From the NCBI GenBank assembly GCA_002427605.1, contig DIRT01000003.1, forward strand, positions 1 through 64,000: DNA of 64,000 nt. The letters run 5' to 3'. The DNA comes from Bacteroidales bacterium UBA5429 (GTDB lineage: Bacteria; Bacteroidota; Bacteroidia; Bacteroidales; WCHB1-69). The first letter of the stretch is position 1. Each line of letters begins with the position of its first letter. The notes beneath the pieces are model-generated. The model was not told the DNA's origin, made no database searches, and was given only the letters and a program-made list of their open reading frames with translations. The translations under genes were made by a program, and so were the position numbers. Of the stretch, positions 27,588-36,324 are shown in pieces.

Positions 27588-27603
27588 TAGCACGCTTTTT
27601 GCA
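27588..27603 (+). promoter_or_regulatory. Sigma-54-like -24/-12 promoter before groES
   Basis: TAGCACGCTTTTTGCA fits TGGCACG-N4-TTGCA with one mismatch (A for the first G of the -24 GG) and exact spacing. It lies 50 bp before the groES ATG. No TAnnTTTG box is evident in the same interval, and no CIRCE element is present. Confidence 0.5.
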
Positions 27604-27653
27604 ATGTTATTGTAATAGAATTTTATTTTAATAACTAAATATATATTAACATT

Positions 27654-27932
27654 ATGAAATTAAACATTAAACCTTTAGCAGACAGAGTAATTATTGCTCC
27701 GGCAGAGGCTGAGCAAAAAACCGCAGGTGGAATTATTATTCCGGATACCGCAAAAGAAAAACCACAAAAAGGAGAAGTTGTAGCTGTTGGACCAGGTAAA
27801 AAGGATGAACCAATGACTTTAAAAGTGGGTAATAAAGTATTGTATGGCAAATATGCCGGTACGGAACTGAATGTTGATGGAGAAAATTATCTGATTATGA
27901 GAGAAAGTGATGTTCTTGCAATTTTAAAATAA
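27654..27932 (+). CDS. groES: Co-chaperonin GroES
   Basis: 92 aa, with IKPLADRVIIAPAEAEQKT, the mobile loop TAGGIIIPDTAKEKPQKG, and GNKVLYGKYAGTEL. It caps the GroEL folding chamber. groEL follows 71 bp downstream in the same operon. Confidence 0.97.
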   Translation: MKLNIKPLADRVIIAPAEAEQKTAGGIIIPDTAKEKPQKGEVVAVGPGKKDEPMTLKVGNKVLYGKYAGTELNVDGENYLIMRESDVLAILK

Positions 27933-28003
27933 ACTCAAGGATATCTAAAGATTTAATTAAAAAATAATACAAAAATTAATAAAAAATAAAAATAGATTTA
28001 ATT

Positions 28004-29632
28004 ATGGCAAAAGAGATAATGTATGATTGGGAAGCAAGAGAAGGTATAAAGAAAGGTGTTGATGCATTGGCAAACGCTGTAAAAGTAACCTTAGGACCCA
28101 AAGGAAGAAATGTAATTATTGATAAAAAATTTGGAGCTCCACAGATTACCAAAGATGGTGTAACTGTTGCGAAAGAGATAGAATTAAAAGAGCCACTAGA
28201 AAATATGGGTGCTCAAATGGTAAAAGAGGTAGCTTCTAAAACCAATGATCAAGCCGGTGACGGAACTACAACAGCCACTGTATTGGCGCAATCTATTTAT
28301 AATACCGGTTTAAAAAATGTCACTGCCGGAGCAAATCCCATGGAATTGAAAAAAGGGATTGATATGGCTGTAGCTGCAGTAGTGCAACATTTACAAGGTC
28401 AATCTCAAGCGATTGGAACTAATCATGAAAAGATTGAGCAAGTAGCTACTATTTCTGCAAACAATGACAGCACTATTGGAAAAACTATTGCTGAAGCAAT
28501 GCAAAAAGTAAAAAAAGAGGGGGTTATTACCATTGAAGAAGCCAAAGGAATTGAAACTGAGGTAAAAGTTGTTGAAGGAATGCAGTTTGACAGAGGTTAT
28601 ATCTCTCCTTATTTCATTACTGATGCTGAAAAAATGGAAGCTGTTTACGAAAATCCTTTCATTTTGATCTACGATAAGAAGATTAGTAATATGAAAGAGT
28701 TTTTACCTATTTTGGAGAAAGTAGTTCAAACAGGAAGACCTTTATTGGTTATTAGTGAAGATCTCGAAAGTGAAGCATTGGCAACCTTGGTTGTAAACCG
28801 TTTGCGTGCCGGATTGAAGATTGTAGCTGTTAAAGCTCCCGGATTTGGAGACAGAAGAAAAGAGATGTTGGAAGACATCGCAATCTTGACAGGTGCAGTT
28901 GTAATTTCTGAAGAGAAAGGTTTCAAATTAGAGGATGCAGAACTGGATATGCTGGGAACTGCTGAAAAGATAACTGTTGATAAAGAAAATACGACTATTG
29001 TTAGCGGTAAGGGTGATAAAGAAGCTCTTCAGGCAAGAATTGCACAGATTAAATCTCAAATCGAAAAGACAAACTCCGACTATGACAGAGAAAAGTTACA
29101 AGAGAGATTGGCTAAGTTGGCAGGTGGTGTAGCTGTAATTTATGTTGGTGCCGCATCTGAAGTGGAAATGAAAGAGAAGAAAGATCGTTTTGACGATGCT
29201 CTTCATGCAACTCGTGCTGCTATTGAAGAGGGAATTATTTCCGGAGGTGGCGTTGGATATCTTACAGCCATTGAATCATTGGATAATGTAAAAGTTGAAA
29301 ATGAAGATCAAAAGGTGGGTGTTGACATTATCCGCAGAGCCTTGGAAGAGCCACTTCGCCAGATTGTAGCGAATGCCGGTAAAGAGGGTTCAGTGGTTGT
29401 GAACGCTGTAAAAGAGAAAAAAGGAAAAATCGGATATAATGCCAGAACTGATGTGTATGAAGATCTCATCAAAGCGGGTGTAATTGATCCTACTAAAGTA
29501 GCTCGTGTAGCACTTGAAAATGCAGCATCGATTGCAGGTATGTTGTTAACTACCGAGTGTGTACTTTTTGAGATTCCTGAAGAGACTCCCGCTGCTCCCG
29601 CTGTACCGGGTGGAATGCCGGGAATGTACTAG
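28004..29632 (+). CDS. groEL: Chaperonin GroEL
   Basis: 542 aa, full length. It carries VTLGPKGRNVIIDKKFGAP, the ATP-site motif AGDGTTTATVLAQ, GGGVGYLTAIE near the hinge, and a Gly/Met-rich C-terminus (PGGMPGMY). It is the ATP-driven folding cage that works with GroES. A rho-independent terminator follows at 29645-29676. The cassette appears complete and has no repeats or insertions. Confidence 0.98.
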   Translation: MAKEIMYDWEAREGIKKGVDALANAVKVTLGPKGRNVIIDKKFGAPQITKDGVTVAKEIELKEPLENMGAQMVKEVASKTNDQAGDGTTTATVLAQSIYNTGLKNVTAGANPMELKKGIDMAVAAVVQHLQGQSQAIGTNHEKIEQVATISANNDSTIGKTIAEAMQKVKKEGVITIEEAKGIETEVKVVEGMQFDRGYISPYFITDAEKMEAVYENPFILIYDKKISNMKEFLPILEKVVQTGRPLLVISEDLESEALATLVVNRLRAGLKIVAVKAPGFGDRRKEMLEDIAILTGAVVISEEKGFKLEDAELDMLGTAEKITVDKENTTIVSGKGDKEALQARIAQIKSQIEKTNSDYDREKLQERLAKLAGGVAVIYVGAASEVEMKEKKDRFDDALHATRAAIEEGIISGGGVGYLTAIESLDNVKVENEDQKVGVDIIRRALEEPLRQIVANAGKEGSVVVNAVKEKKGKIGYNARTDVYEDLIKAGVIDPTKVARVALENAASIAGMLLTTECVLFEIPEETPAAPAVPGGMPGMY

Positions 29633-29644
29633 TAAATAATATTG

Positions 29645-29676
29645 AAAAAGGATCATCAATAGATGGTCCTTTTTTT
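29645..29676 (+). terminator. Rho-independent terminator after groEL
   Basis: AAGGATCATC, an AATA loop and GATGGTCCTT form a 10-bp stem with one G-U pair, followed by a run of T. Confidence 0.85.
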
Positions 29677-29733
29677 ATGCAAAACTATCCCGTTTATTTG
29701 CAGGATAGCTGTAATATAGACAGAAAAAAATCG

Positions 29734-29741
29734 TATCTTTG
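29734..29741 (+). promoter_or_regulatory. -7 promoter box for ftcD
   Basis: TATCTTTG, 43 bp before the ATG at 29785. Confidence 0.6.
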
Positions 29742-29784
29742 CGATCCTATTGTAAAATATTTATAAACTTATAATATAATCATT

Positions 29785-31482
29785 ATGAAACAATTAATTG
29801 AGTGTGTTCCTAATTTTAGTGAAGGAAGAGATCTTGAAGTGATCCGTCAGATTACGGCGGAGATCGAGAAAATGGAAGGTGTAAAATTATTGGATGTGGA
29901 TCCCGGGTACACTACTAATCGTACCGTTGTTACTTTTGTAGGAACTCCGGATGAGGTGGTGGAAACCGCAGTAAAAGTGATTGCGAAAGCTCAAGAGTTG
30001 ATCGATATGAGAGGTCACCATGGTGATCACCCTCGTTTTGGGGCTACTGATGTATGTCCTTTGGTTCCTGTTGCCAACATTACGATGGAGGAAACGGCTG
30101 AATATGCCAGAAAATTAGCCAAGAGAGTAGGTGAGGAGCTGGGAATTCCGGTTTATTGCTACGAAAATGCTGCCTTTGAAGAGAAAAGAAGAAATCTGGC
30201 AAACTGTAGAAGAGGAGAGTATGAAGGATTAAAAGAAAAATTGGCAGATCCTGCATGGAAACCAGATTTTGGTCCTGACCAATTTAACGAATCAGTTGCG
30301 AAAAGTGGTGCTACTGCTATCAGTGCACGTGATTTTCTAATTGCTGTGAATTTTAACTTGAATACTACTTCTACTCGTCGTGCCAATGCTGTTGCTTTTG
30401 ACGTACGCGAAAAGGGGCGTCCTATGCGTGAAGGTCATCCTATTACAGGAAAAATTATGAGAGATGAGCATGGTAATACCATCGATATTCCCGGTACACT
30501 GAAAGGGACAAAAGCAATTGGTTGGTTTATTGAAGAATACGGTATTGCTCAAGTATCGATGAATATTACCAATACTACTGACACTCCGTTACATATCGCT
30601 TTTGAAGAGGTAAGAATGAAGGCAGATCAACGTGGTATCAGAGTAACCGGTGCGGAAATTGTTGGATTGGTTCCCAAACAATCTTTGATTGATGCCGGAA
30701 TCTTTTTCTTGAGAAAACAAAATAGATCTGTTGGAGTGGATGAGAAAGAGTTGATCAAGATTGCCGTTAAATCTATGGGATTGGATGATCTTAAACCATT
30801 TGTTCCGGAAGAAAAAGTGATAGAGTATTTACTTGCCAAAGATCAGGAAGGTCCTAAGTTGATGGGCATGACTTGTGCAGATTTTGCCAACGAAACAGCA
30901 TCTGAGAGTGCTGCTCCCGGTGGTGGTTCGATCTCTGCTTATATGGGTGCTTTAGGTGCTGCATTGGGGACTATGGTTGCGAATCTTTCATCACATAAAC
31001 CCGGATGGGATGAGCGTTGGGAAGAGTTTTCCGATGTTGCCGTACGGGGTCAAAAAATAAAAGATGACCTACTTTGGTTAGTAGATGAGGATACCAATTC
31101 ATTTAAGTTGATTCTTGAAGCATATGGACTTCCCAAGAAAACAGATGAAGAGAAAGCTGCTCGTAAAGCTACCATCGAAGAGGCTACAAAATATGCTATG
31201 GAGATACCATTCAGAACATTAAAGCGTTCTTACGATGTGTTTGAGATTTGTGAAGAGATGATTCAAAAGGGAAATCCTAACTCGATTACCGATGCAGCAG
31301 TAGGTGTACTTTGTGCCCGTGCTGCCGTGATAGGTGCTTATTTGAATGTGAAGATCAACGCTGCCGATTTGGAAGACAAGGCATTTGCTGAGAAAATGAT
31401 TGGAGAGGCTGAAGAGTATGTTGAGAAAGCCAAAGCCAAGGAGGCAGAATTGATGGAAACTGTAAGAAAAGCGATGGCTTAA
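29785..31482 (+). CDS. ftcD: Fused glutamate formimidoyltransferase / formimidoyl-THF cyclodeaminase
   Basis: 565 aa fusion as in the mammalian enzyme and many Bacteroidetes. Residues 1 to about 325 are the formiminotransferase (ECVPNFSEGRD, RGHHGDHPRFGATDVCPLVP). Residues about 360-565 are the cyclodeaminase (FANETASESAAPGGGS, MVANLSSHKPG). It transfers the formimino group of FIGLU to tetrahydrofolate and deaminates it to 5,10-methenyl-THF, the last step of histidine breakdown that feeds the folate pool. The gene is alone; hutH, hutU and hutI are not in this window. Confidence 0.96.
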   Translation: MKQLIECVPNFSEGRDLEVIRQITAEIEKMEGVKLLDVDPGYTTNRTVVTFVGTPDEVVETAVKVIAKAQELIDMRGHHGDHPRFGATDVCPLVPVANITMEETAEYARKLAKRVGEELGIPVYCYENAAFEEKRRNLANCRRGEYEGLKEKLADPAWKPDFGPDQFNESVAKSGATAISARDFLIAVNFNLNTTSTRRANAVAFDVREKGRPMREGHPITGKIMRDEHGNTIDIPGTLKGTKAIGWFIEEYGIAQVSMNITNTTDTPLHIAFEEVRMKADQRGIRVTGAEIVGLVPKQSLIDAGIFFLRKQNRSVGVDEKELIKIAVKSMGLDDLKPFVPEEKVIEYLLAKDQEGPKLMGMTCADFANETASESAAPGGGSISAYMGALGAALGTMVANLSSHKPGWDERWEEFSDVAVRGQKIKDDLLWLVDEDTNSFKLILEAYGLPKKTDEEKAARKATIEEATKYAMEIPFRTLKRSYDVFEICEEMIQKGNPNSITDAAVGVLCARAAVIGAYLNVKINAADLEDKAFAEKMIGEAEEYVEKAKAKEAELMETVRKAMA

Positions 31483-31503
31483 AATACGAAAGTGATAAAA
31501 TGA

Positions 31504-31541
31504 AAAGGGGAGCGATAGTTTGTCGCCCCCCCTTTTTTTTA
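31504..31541. terminator. Terminator between ftcD and the convergent MbnP-like gene
   Basis: Stem GGGGAGCGA/TCGCCCCCC closes a short loop and is followed by eight T. It works for ftcD on the plus strand; a bidirectional role is possible. Confidence 0.75.
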
Positions 31542-31545
31542 TTTA

Positions 31546-32340
31546 CTAATTATAAATCCTAAAAACTGTCCTACCATTCTCCCTAATAATCTGTTGTGCT
31601 TCTTGATTCTGCATAATGCTGGTTCCGTACACATTGTGATCATAAACATAGGGATTTTGAAACCATTCATTGATATCCATTTCGAGTACCAGATTAGAGT
31701 TTTGGTTCTTTTCAACTTCGAAATTAATAGGAAGTGTAACAACGAAATAGTTGTGGATATAGGCAAAAATGGAGTCAATACTGGTCACATTACCATGGTA
31801 TAGTTGCCCAATTCCGGTATGGAAGTTAAAGTTCTTCAGTGTTCCGGGTGTAATTTCCCATTTCCCGTTAATCTGCATATAGTGGTATCCGCCTCCTAAA
31901 TGTTCAGGCCAAAAAAAGTTACATTCAGGCGGATTGGGAAAACTATTTGAAATGTTATCCTCTTCATCCAAACCAAATACAAACTGAACTGCTTTATAGC
32001 TTCCGGCGGGAATCTCCTTGAGTTCCCAGGTCGTAGTATTAGGATAAATCAGGTCAACATAGTGGATCCCTTTGTCTTGTTTGATAGGAAAATGGTTATC
32101 TTCGTAGCCGATTAATCTCATTTTTGAAATAAAATATTTTACCTCATTCACTTGATAGAAGTTCTCGGCTGCATTATAATATGATAATTGGTTTAACATT
32201 AAAGGCATCGGTCCGGGGATACTTCCGCCAACCACATGGTTAAATTTAACTGTTACTGTACCTGTGTTTTCTTTGTCAGTACATGAGGTAACTAAAAGAA
32301 CAGTAAAACAAAAAAATAATAGTTTAGTAAACTTATTCAT
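31546..32340 (-). CDS. MbnP-like periplasmic lipoprotein
   Basis: About 264 aa, read from the ATG at 32340 (MNKFTKLLFF); the TTG two codons earlier is unlikely. It has a lipobox (LLVTSC). The beta-rich body carries HVVGG, NEVKYFISKMRLIG, NPPECNFFWP and GGGYHYMQINGKW, as in the MbnP family of copper-binding partners of diheme MbnH/MauG proteins. No diheme partner is nearby, so a copper role is inferred from family only. It follows a DUF1566-like lipoprotein gene by 12 bp. Confidence 0.65.
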   Translation of the reverse strand: MNKFTKLLFFCFTVLLVTSCTDKENTGTVTVKFNHVVGGSIPGPMPLMLNQLSYYNAAENFYQVNEVKYFISKMRLIGYEDNHFPIKQDKGIHYVDLIYPNTTTWELKEIPAGSYKAVQFVFGLDEEDNISNSFPNPPECNFFWPEHLGGGYHYMQINGKWEITPGTLKNFNFHTGIGQLYHGNVTSIDSIFAYIHNYFVVTLPINFEVEKNQNSNLVLEMDINEWFQNPYVYDHNVYGTSIMQNQEAQQIIRENGRTVFRIYN

Positions 32341-32352
32341 AGTCAAAAAATA

Positions 32353-32976
32353 TTAAAAATCAATAACAGCTCTAAAGAATGGGTCGTTATTGGTTTTCAT
32401 TTTGCTTTCCTCAACAACTTTACCATCTTCGATGTAACAAACTTTGACATCAAACCCATCTATTTCAGTTGAGCTCCAATATCTTACATTATCTCTAATC
32501 TCTTTCTTTCCGGAGATATCCTTCATAGCATCGTTAATCAGTTTTTTGTGTTTTAAAATCAGTTTCATTTCACCGATAGCAGGGAGATACCATTTTACCT
32601 TTTTAAAGTCAGATTGATATTCTACATTAAAACATTGCCAGAAAGCAGGATAGCCCAATCTCCAATCTTCAGGTCCTGAACTGGGTAAATTTTGTACTAT
32701 TTGTTGATTGGGTTTTCCAAATAAAATATTAGAACAACCTAAATCTACAGTAGAAGAGCTAGACCACTGGAGTGCAGCTTCATTTTTAACAGCAACAGCT
32801 TTGCCATGATCTCCTTCAAAGGTAGTATAAAACACAACAGCATCAATATCGCCAATTTTAATTAAATCACCCACCTTATATTTTGGGTTTTCAGGTCTAA
32901 AATACTCAGGTTCACACGATGTAAAAACCAGTATAAGGGCGATTAATGCTCCTAAAGTTAAACTCACTCTTTTCAT
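32353..32976 (-). CDS. Lipoprotein with DUF1566/Lcl-like C-terminal domain
   Basis: 207 aa. The signal ends in FTSC (lipobox). The C-terminal half contains WYLPAIGEMKLIL and RYWSSTE, the WxLPS...WSST pattern of DUF1566/fibrobacter-paralog domains that adopt a C-type-lectin-like fold on surface lipoproteins. Binding partner unknown. It lies between the subtilase and the MbnP-like gene in one minus-strand operon. Confidence 0.65.
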   Translation of the reverse strand: MKRVSLTLGALIALILVFTSCEPEYFRPENPKYKVGDLIKIGDIDAVVFYTTFEGDHGKAVAVKNEAALQWSSSSTVDLGCSNILFGKPNQQIVQNLPSSGPEDWRLGYPAFWQCFNVEYQSDFKKVKWYLPAIGEMKLILKHKKLINDAMKDISGKKEIRDNVRYWSSTEIDGFDVKVCYIEDGKVVEESKMKTNNDPFFRAVIDF

Positions 32977-33019
32977 TTTAATTAATATTTTAAGGTTTAG
33001 AATTTATTTTTTATTTTTT

Positions 33020-34708
33020 TTATTTTTTTTTATTTTCATATCCCACTACAAATTGATATAGCTGACTACTGCCATCTTCTTCAAAGATGAGCAAGTCGAT
33101 GAAATCATACTTACTCTTTTTAGTCAATTTGGGAGTTTTTATTTCAACTTGATTTTTTCCAGGGTTTAATACTATTTTCTTAGTCACTTTTTTGTCGGGT
33201 TTAGACCTTAAATTACTCACTACTACAATGTCAGTAGGTTGTTCTACCTCTACCAAGAGAGTAACTTTATTATTGGAAACAGCATAAGTTTCGAGGTCAA
33301 TCTTGATATTTGAACTCTTTTTCTGAAGTAAGATATTGTATGCTTTGAGAAGGTCTGTAATTCCATATCCTAATGAGCTATCCGGTTTATGAACCTGATC
33401 TCCGCTCAAGCGGATCGCTTCCATAATTTCAAAAGCATTTTTTTCAGGGAAAGCTTGCCACAAACAGGCAACCATTCCGGCCATAATAGGGGAGGAGAAG
33501 GAGGTTCCATTTGCACGGAGCGTTTTTCCTCTTTGGTTAGCGACATAAGTATCCCATCCTACAGCAACTGCGTCCGGTTTAATTCTACCATCATAGCTGG
33601 GTCCATAGGAACTGAAGGGTGCTCTTTTCCCTTCCACATTCACTCCACCAACGGCTAAGATATCTTCTGCTTCTGCAGGAGAAGTTAAATATTTCCATGG
33701 TTTATTTCCATCATTTCCCATACTATTACATAGAATCATTCCTTTTGATGCCAAATAGGAAGCTGCGATAGAGGCTCTGCTATGCTTACCATCCATTTCG
33801 GCATAGGTTCTCGTTTTGGTAGTGTCGTCAAATTTGGTATATCCCAATGAAGAGTTGATTACTTGCACTCCAAGACTATCTGCCCATTCTGCACCTACAA
33901 CCCAGTTATCCTCCTCAACTTTATTTTCACTTCTTCCATCTTCAGTTTGCGCCAGCCATACTGTTACTCCGGGTGCTGAGCCAATCAATTCTCCGGGTAA
34001 ATAGGATGCAATAGTAGCCAACACCATGGTTCCGTGTGATCCTGCACCAAAAGGATTGGCTCCCAGTTGTGCGTAATGTCTTGCTCCTCTCAGTCTGTTT
34101 TGTGATCTGAGCATTTCGAAGTGGCGAATGGTATCCGTGTTTAAAAATCCGCCATCCAACAACATCAACTTAATACCTTCTCCTTTGAATCCCAAACGGT
34201 GTAGCCAATGGGTATTGTTTATTCTAATCTGTTCCGTTCCTAAGCCATAATCAAGGTCATCCGGAATTTCAATTTGAGAGACAACCTCTTTTTCGTTGAC
34301 AAAATGAAAAGGATTAGCGATAATCTCCTCTTTATCTTTCATAGGAATGGTTCTCTCACAATCAATTACAAAACTTAACTCTCTGATTAGTTCTTCAATA
34401 TTTTCCACTTCTGAGTAGATTGTAATTCCATTTAACCATTTAGATCGCGTCATCAGGAGCATGTTGCTATCCAGTTTTAGAACTGCCTCAATATATGCCG
34501 GACTGACAGGTAGATCTTGTTCTGTTATTTCGATATTATATTTAGCTCTTCGGTCCAGTGCTGCTTGCGACAAAAATTGAAGTGGTTGTTCAATGGAGTA
34601 GGGAGTTCCTTTTTTGTCCTTAAACTGAACCCAATATTTTGCAGGAGATTGTGCAAATAGTGGTAATAAAAAGAATGTAGAAAGAAAAATTAAAGCTACT
34701 CTTTTCAT
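33020..34708 (-). CDS. Subtilisin-like S8 serine protease, secreted
   Basis: 562 aa from the ATG at 34708 (MKRVALIFLSTFFLL); the -7 box at 34750-34757 sits inside the longer frame and supports this start. Signal peptide, then a propeptide-like segment with SQAALDRRAKYNI and an S8 domain: Asp in LMLLDGGFLN, His in GSHGTMVLA, Asn in NSMGNDG, and Ser in NGTSFSSPIMAG. About 90 beta-rich residues follow the catalytic domain; I see no type IX secretion C-terminal signal. It is probably a periplasmic or surface endopeptidase. Confidence 0.92.
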   Translation of the reverse strand: MKRVALIFLSTFFLLPLFAQSPAKYWVQFKDKKGTPYSIEQPLQFLSQAALDRRAKYNIEITEQDLPVSPAYIEAVLKLDSNMLLMTRSKWLNGITIYSEVENIEELIRELSFVIDCERTIPMKDKEEIIANPFHFVNEKEVVSQIEIPDDLDYGLGTEQIRINNTHWLHRLGFKGEGIKLMLLDGGFLNTDTIRHFEMLRSQNRLRGARHYAQLGANPFGAGSHGTMVLATIASYLPGELIGSAPGVTVWLAQTEDGRSENKVEEDNWVVGAEWADSLGVQVINSSLGYTKFDDTTKTRTYAEMDGKHSRASIAASYLASKGMILCNSMGNDGNKPWKYLTSPAEAEDILAVGGVNVEGKRAPFSSYGPSYDGRIKPDAVAVGWDTYVANQRGKTLRANGTSFSSPIMAGMVACLWQAFPEKNAFEIMEAIRLSGDQVHKPDSSLGYGITDLLKAYNILLQKKSSNIKIDLETYAVSNNKVTLLVEVEQPTDIVVVSNLRSKPDKKVTKKIVLNPGKNQVEIKTPKLTKKSKYDFIDLLIFEEDGSSQLYQFVVGYENKKK

Positions 34709-34749
34709 GATCTTTACAGAGGTTAAATTATGGTTTATCAATGAATATG

Positions 34750-34757
34750 CAAAAATA
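34750..34757 (-). promoter_or_regulatory. -7 promoter box for the subtilase operon
   Basis: TATTTTTG on the minus strand, 41 bp before the ATG at 34708. It is divergent with the prs promoter. Confidence 0.55.
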
Positions 34758-34791
34758 ATGATATTTTTCGAGAAAATGTGAAAAATCTTTG

Positions 34792-34799
34792 TATATTTG
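34792..34799 (+). promoter_or_regulatory. -7 promoter box for prs
   Basis: TATATTTG, 44 bp before the ATG at 34844. Confidence 0.55.
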
Positions 34800-34843
34800 T
34801 AAATCCAAACTAATTTAACCAAACCGTTTATAATCAATAAAAT

Positions 34844-35782
34844 ATGATTCGACACAAGAGTGCTTTAGTGACAGGTCGCGCCCATCCCGAGTTAGCGCAA
34901 AAAATTGCAGAACATTTAAATACTGAACTTTTAGATGTGGATATAGCTCAGTTTCAAGATGGAGAAATCCAGGCCTATTACAAAGAAACAATTAGAGGAA
35001 ACTATGTTTTTATTGTTCAACCTACATCCGGTCCGGCTGAAAACATCATGGAGTTATTAATTCTTATAGATGCTGCTAAAAGAGCTTCTGCGTACAAAAT
35101 AATTGCAGTGATGCCCTATTTTGGGTATGCCCGACAAGATAGAAAAGATAGTCCAAGAACCTCCATTGGGGCTAAATTGATGGCCAATTTGTTGAGTGCT
35201 GCAGGTGTGGATAGAATAATCACAATAGATCTGCACGCTGATCAAATTCAAGGTTTTTTTGAAATTCCTGTGGATCATATGTATGCTTCCAATGTCTTTT
35301 TCCCTTATATTCAAAGTTTGAATTTGGATAATCTTTGTATAGTATCCCCCGACACAGGAGGAACTAAAAGAGCATCAGTTTATGCCAAAGCATTGGATTG
35401 TGACCTGGCTATCGGTTTTAAACAACGTGAGAAACAAAATGAGGTAGCCAGTTTGCAAATTATTGGAGATATTGCAGGGAAAAACTGTATCTTAGTGGAT
35501 GATATTATTGATACCGGTGGAACTTTATGTAAAGCAGCTGCCAGACTAAAAGAGTTGGGAGCTAAAAGTGTAATCGCTATGTGTGTACACGGATTGCTCT
35601 CCGGTAATGGTCCCGAAAATGTGATGAATTCCGCAATTGATAAGTTGGTACTCACAGATACAATCCCTCTTAAAGCTGATATTGATAAAATTGAAGTGGT
35701 ATCCATCTCAAAACTATTGGCAGACGTCATCCAAAGCGTGGTAGATCAATCTTCGATTACATCACACTTTATGTTCAACTAG
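34844..35782 (+). CDS. prs: Ribose-phosphate pyrophosphokinase (PRPP synthetase)
   Basis: 312 aa. It contains FQDGEIQAYYKETIRG, the ATP loop YGYARQDRK-like segment (PYFGYARQDRK), TIDLHADQIQGFF, and the PRPP loop ILVDDIIDTGGTL. It makes PRPP from ribose-5-phosphate and ATP for nucleotide, His and Trp synthesis. Its stop is followed at once by a GAAGTAA heptamer array. Confidence 0.97.
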   Translation: MIRHKSALVTGRAHPELAQKIAEHLNTELLDVDIAQFQDGEIQAYYKETIRGNYVFIVQPTSGPAENIMELLILIDAAKRASAYKIIAVMPYFGYARQDRKDSPRTSIGAKLMANLLSAAGVDRIITIDLHADQIQGFFEIPVDHMYASNVFFPYIQSLNLDNLCIVSPDTGGTKRASVYAKALDCDLAIGFKQREKQNEVASLQIIGDIAGKNCILVDDIIDTGGTLCKAAARLKELGAKSVIAMCVHGLLSGNGPENVMNSAIDKLVLTDTIPLKADIDKIEVVSISKLLADVIQSVVDQSSITSHFMFN

Positions 35783-35784
35783 CT

Positions 35785-35812
35785 GAAGTAAGAAGTAAGA
35801 AGTAAGAAGTAA
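35785..35812. repeat. Heptamer tandem repeat GAAGTAA x4 (left flank of the four-helix-bundle gene)
   Basis: Four perfect 7-bp units begin 3 bp after the prs stop. An inverted partner lies at 36304-36324. Confidence 0.9.
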
Positions 35813-35820
35813 GTAAGTGT

Positions 35821-36201
35821 CTAATCTTTAGGGTTTAGGGTCTTGTTTTTAGGACTCGAACTTAGTCTTTGTATTATTTTTTTTAAGGCGCTCACAAATA
35901 TTGCAGTTAATTGGTCCGCTTCTTTTAAATATTCTTCCACTTCATACCATTTTTTTGATTGAATTATTTCTAACCAAAAACAACATTCGTCAATTTCTTC
36001 AACTACTATACGCAGTTTTGCAATAAATTCTTTATCGCTTCTTGCTCTTGATGCTGCTCTATAATTGGCTCCTACAGATGTAGCTGACCGAACCAATTGA
36101 CTTATAACTACTCTTTTAGGAAAAGAATAATCAATTTTTTCGACCAAATCAATAATTGAAAGTGAAAAACACTTTGTTCTGTCTTGTAATTCTTTACTCA
36201 T
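35821..36201 (-). CDS. Four-helix-bundle protein (S23/23S intervening-sequence family)
   Basis: 126 aa. It matches the four helix bundle/S23 family: KRVVISQLVRSATSVGANYR, SRARSDKEFIAKLRIVVEE, IDECCFWLEII. Members are encoded in 23S rRNA intervening sequences and, as here, as stand-alone genes; they are related to the Avd proteins of diversity-generating retroelements. No reverse transcriptase is present here. The gene is bracketed by inverted GAAGTAA heptamer arrays between convergent prs and TPR genes, which suggests that a unit of about 540 bp was inserted. Function unknown. Confidence 0.88.
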   Translation of the reverse strand: MSKELQDRTKCFSLSIIDLVEKIDYSFPKRVVISQLVRSATSVGANYRAASRARSDKEFIAKLRIVVEEIDECCFWLEIIQSKKWYEVEEYLKEADQLTAIFVSALKKIIQRLSSSPKNKTLNPKD

Positions 36202-36303
36202 ATCTCTTTAAAATTAGAATTGTTAGTTGTTATAGTTTGTTTTTAGTGTTTTTGGAGAAGATTTTGATTTTTTTGATAATGAGTGATATAAGAACGCTAA
36301 TTT

Positions 36304-36324
36304 CTTACTTCATACTTCTTACTT
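36304..36324. repeat. Heptamer tandem repeat (inverted, right flank)
   Basis: CTTACTT, CATACTT, CTTACTT: the reverse complement of GAAGTAA-type units. It begins inside the stop codon of the TPR gene at 36319. Confidence 0.85.

Noticed and set aside
27323..27631. A plus-strand frame overlapping the end of apbE
   Set aside because: It overlaps apbE in another frame, lacks a family match and runs into the groES promoter.
27588..27660. A possible CIRCE (HrcA) element before groES
   Set aside because: Only TTAGCAC was seen; the GAGTGCTAA partner is missing at the required spacing.
33020..34708. A type IX secretion substrate (CTD) in the subtilase
   Set aside because: No typical C-terminal Ig-like CTD with the usual Gly and Lys pattern is visible; the tail ends VVGYENKKK.
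35821..36201. A diversity-generating retroelement
   Set aside because: The Avd-like protein is present but no reverse transcriptase, TR/VR pair or target gene was found in the window.
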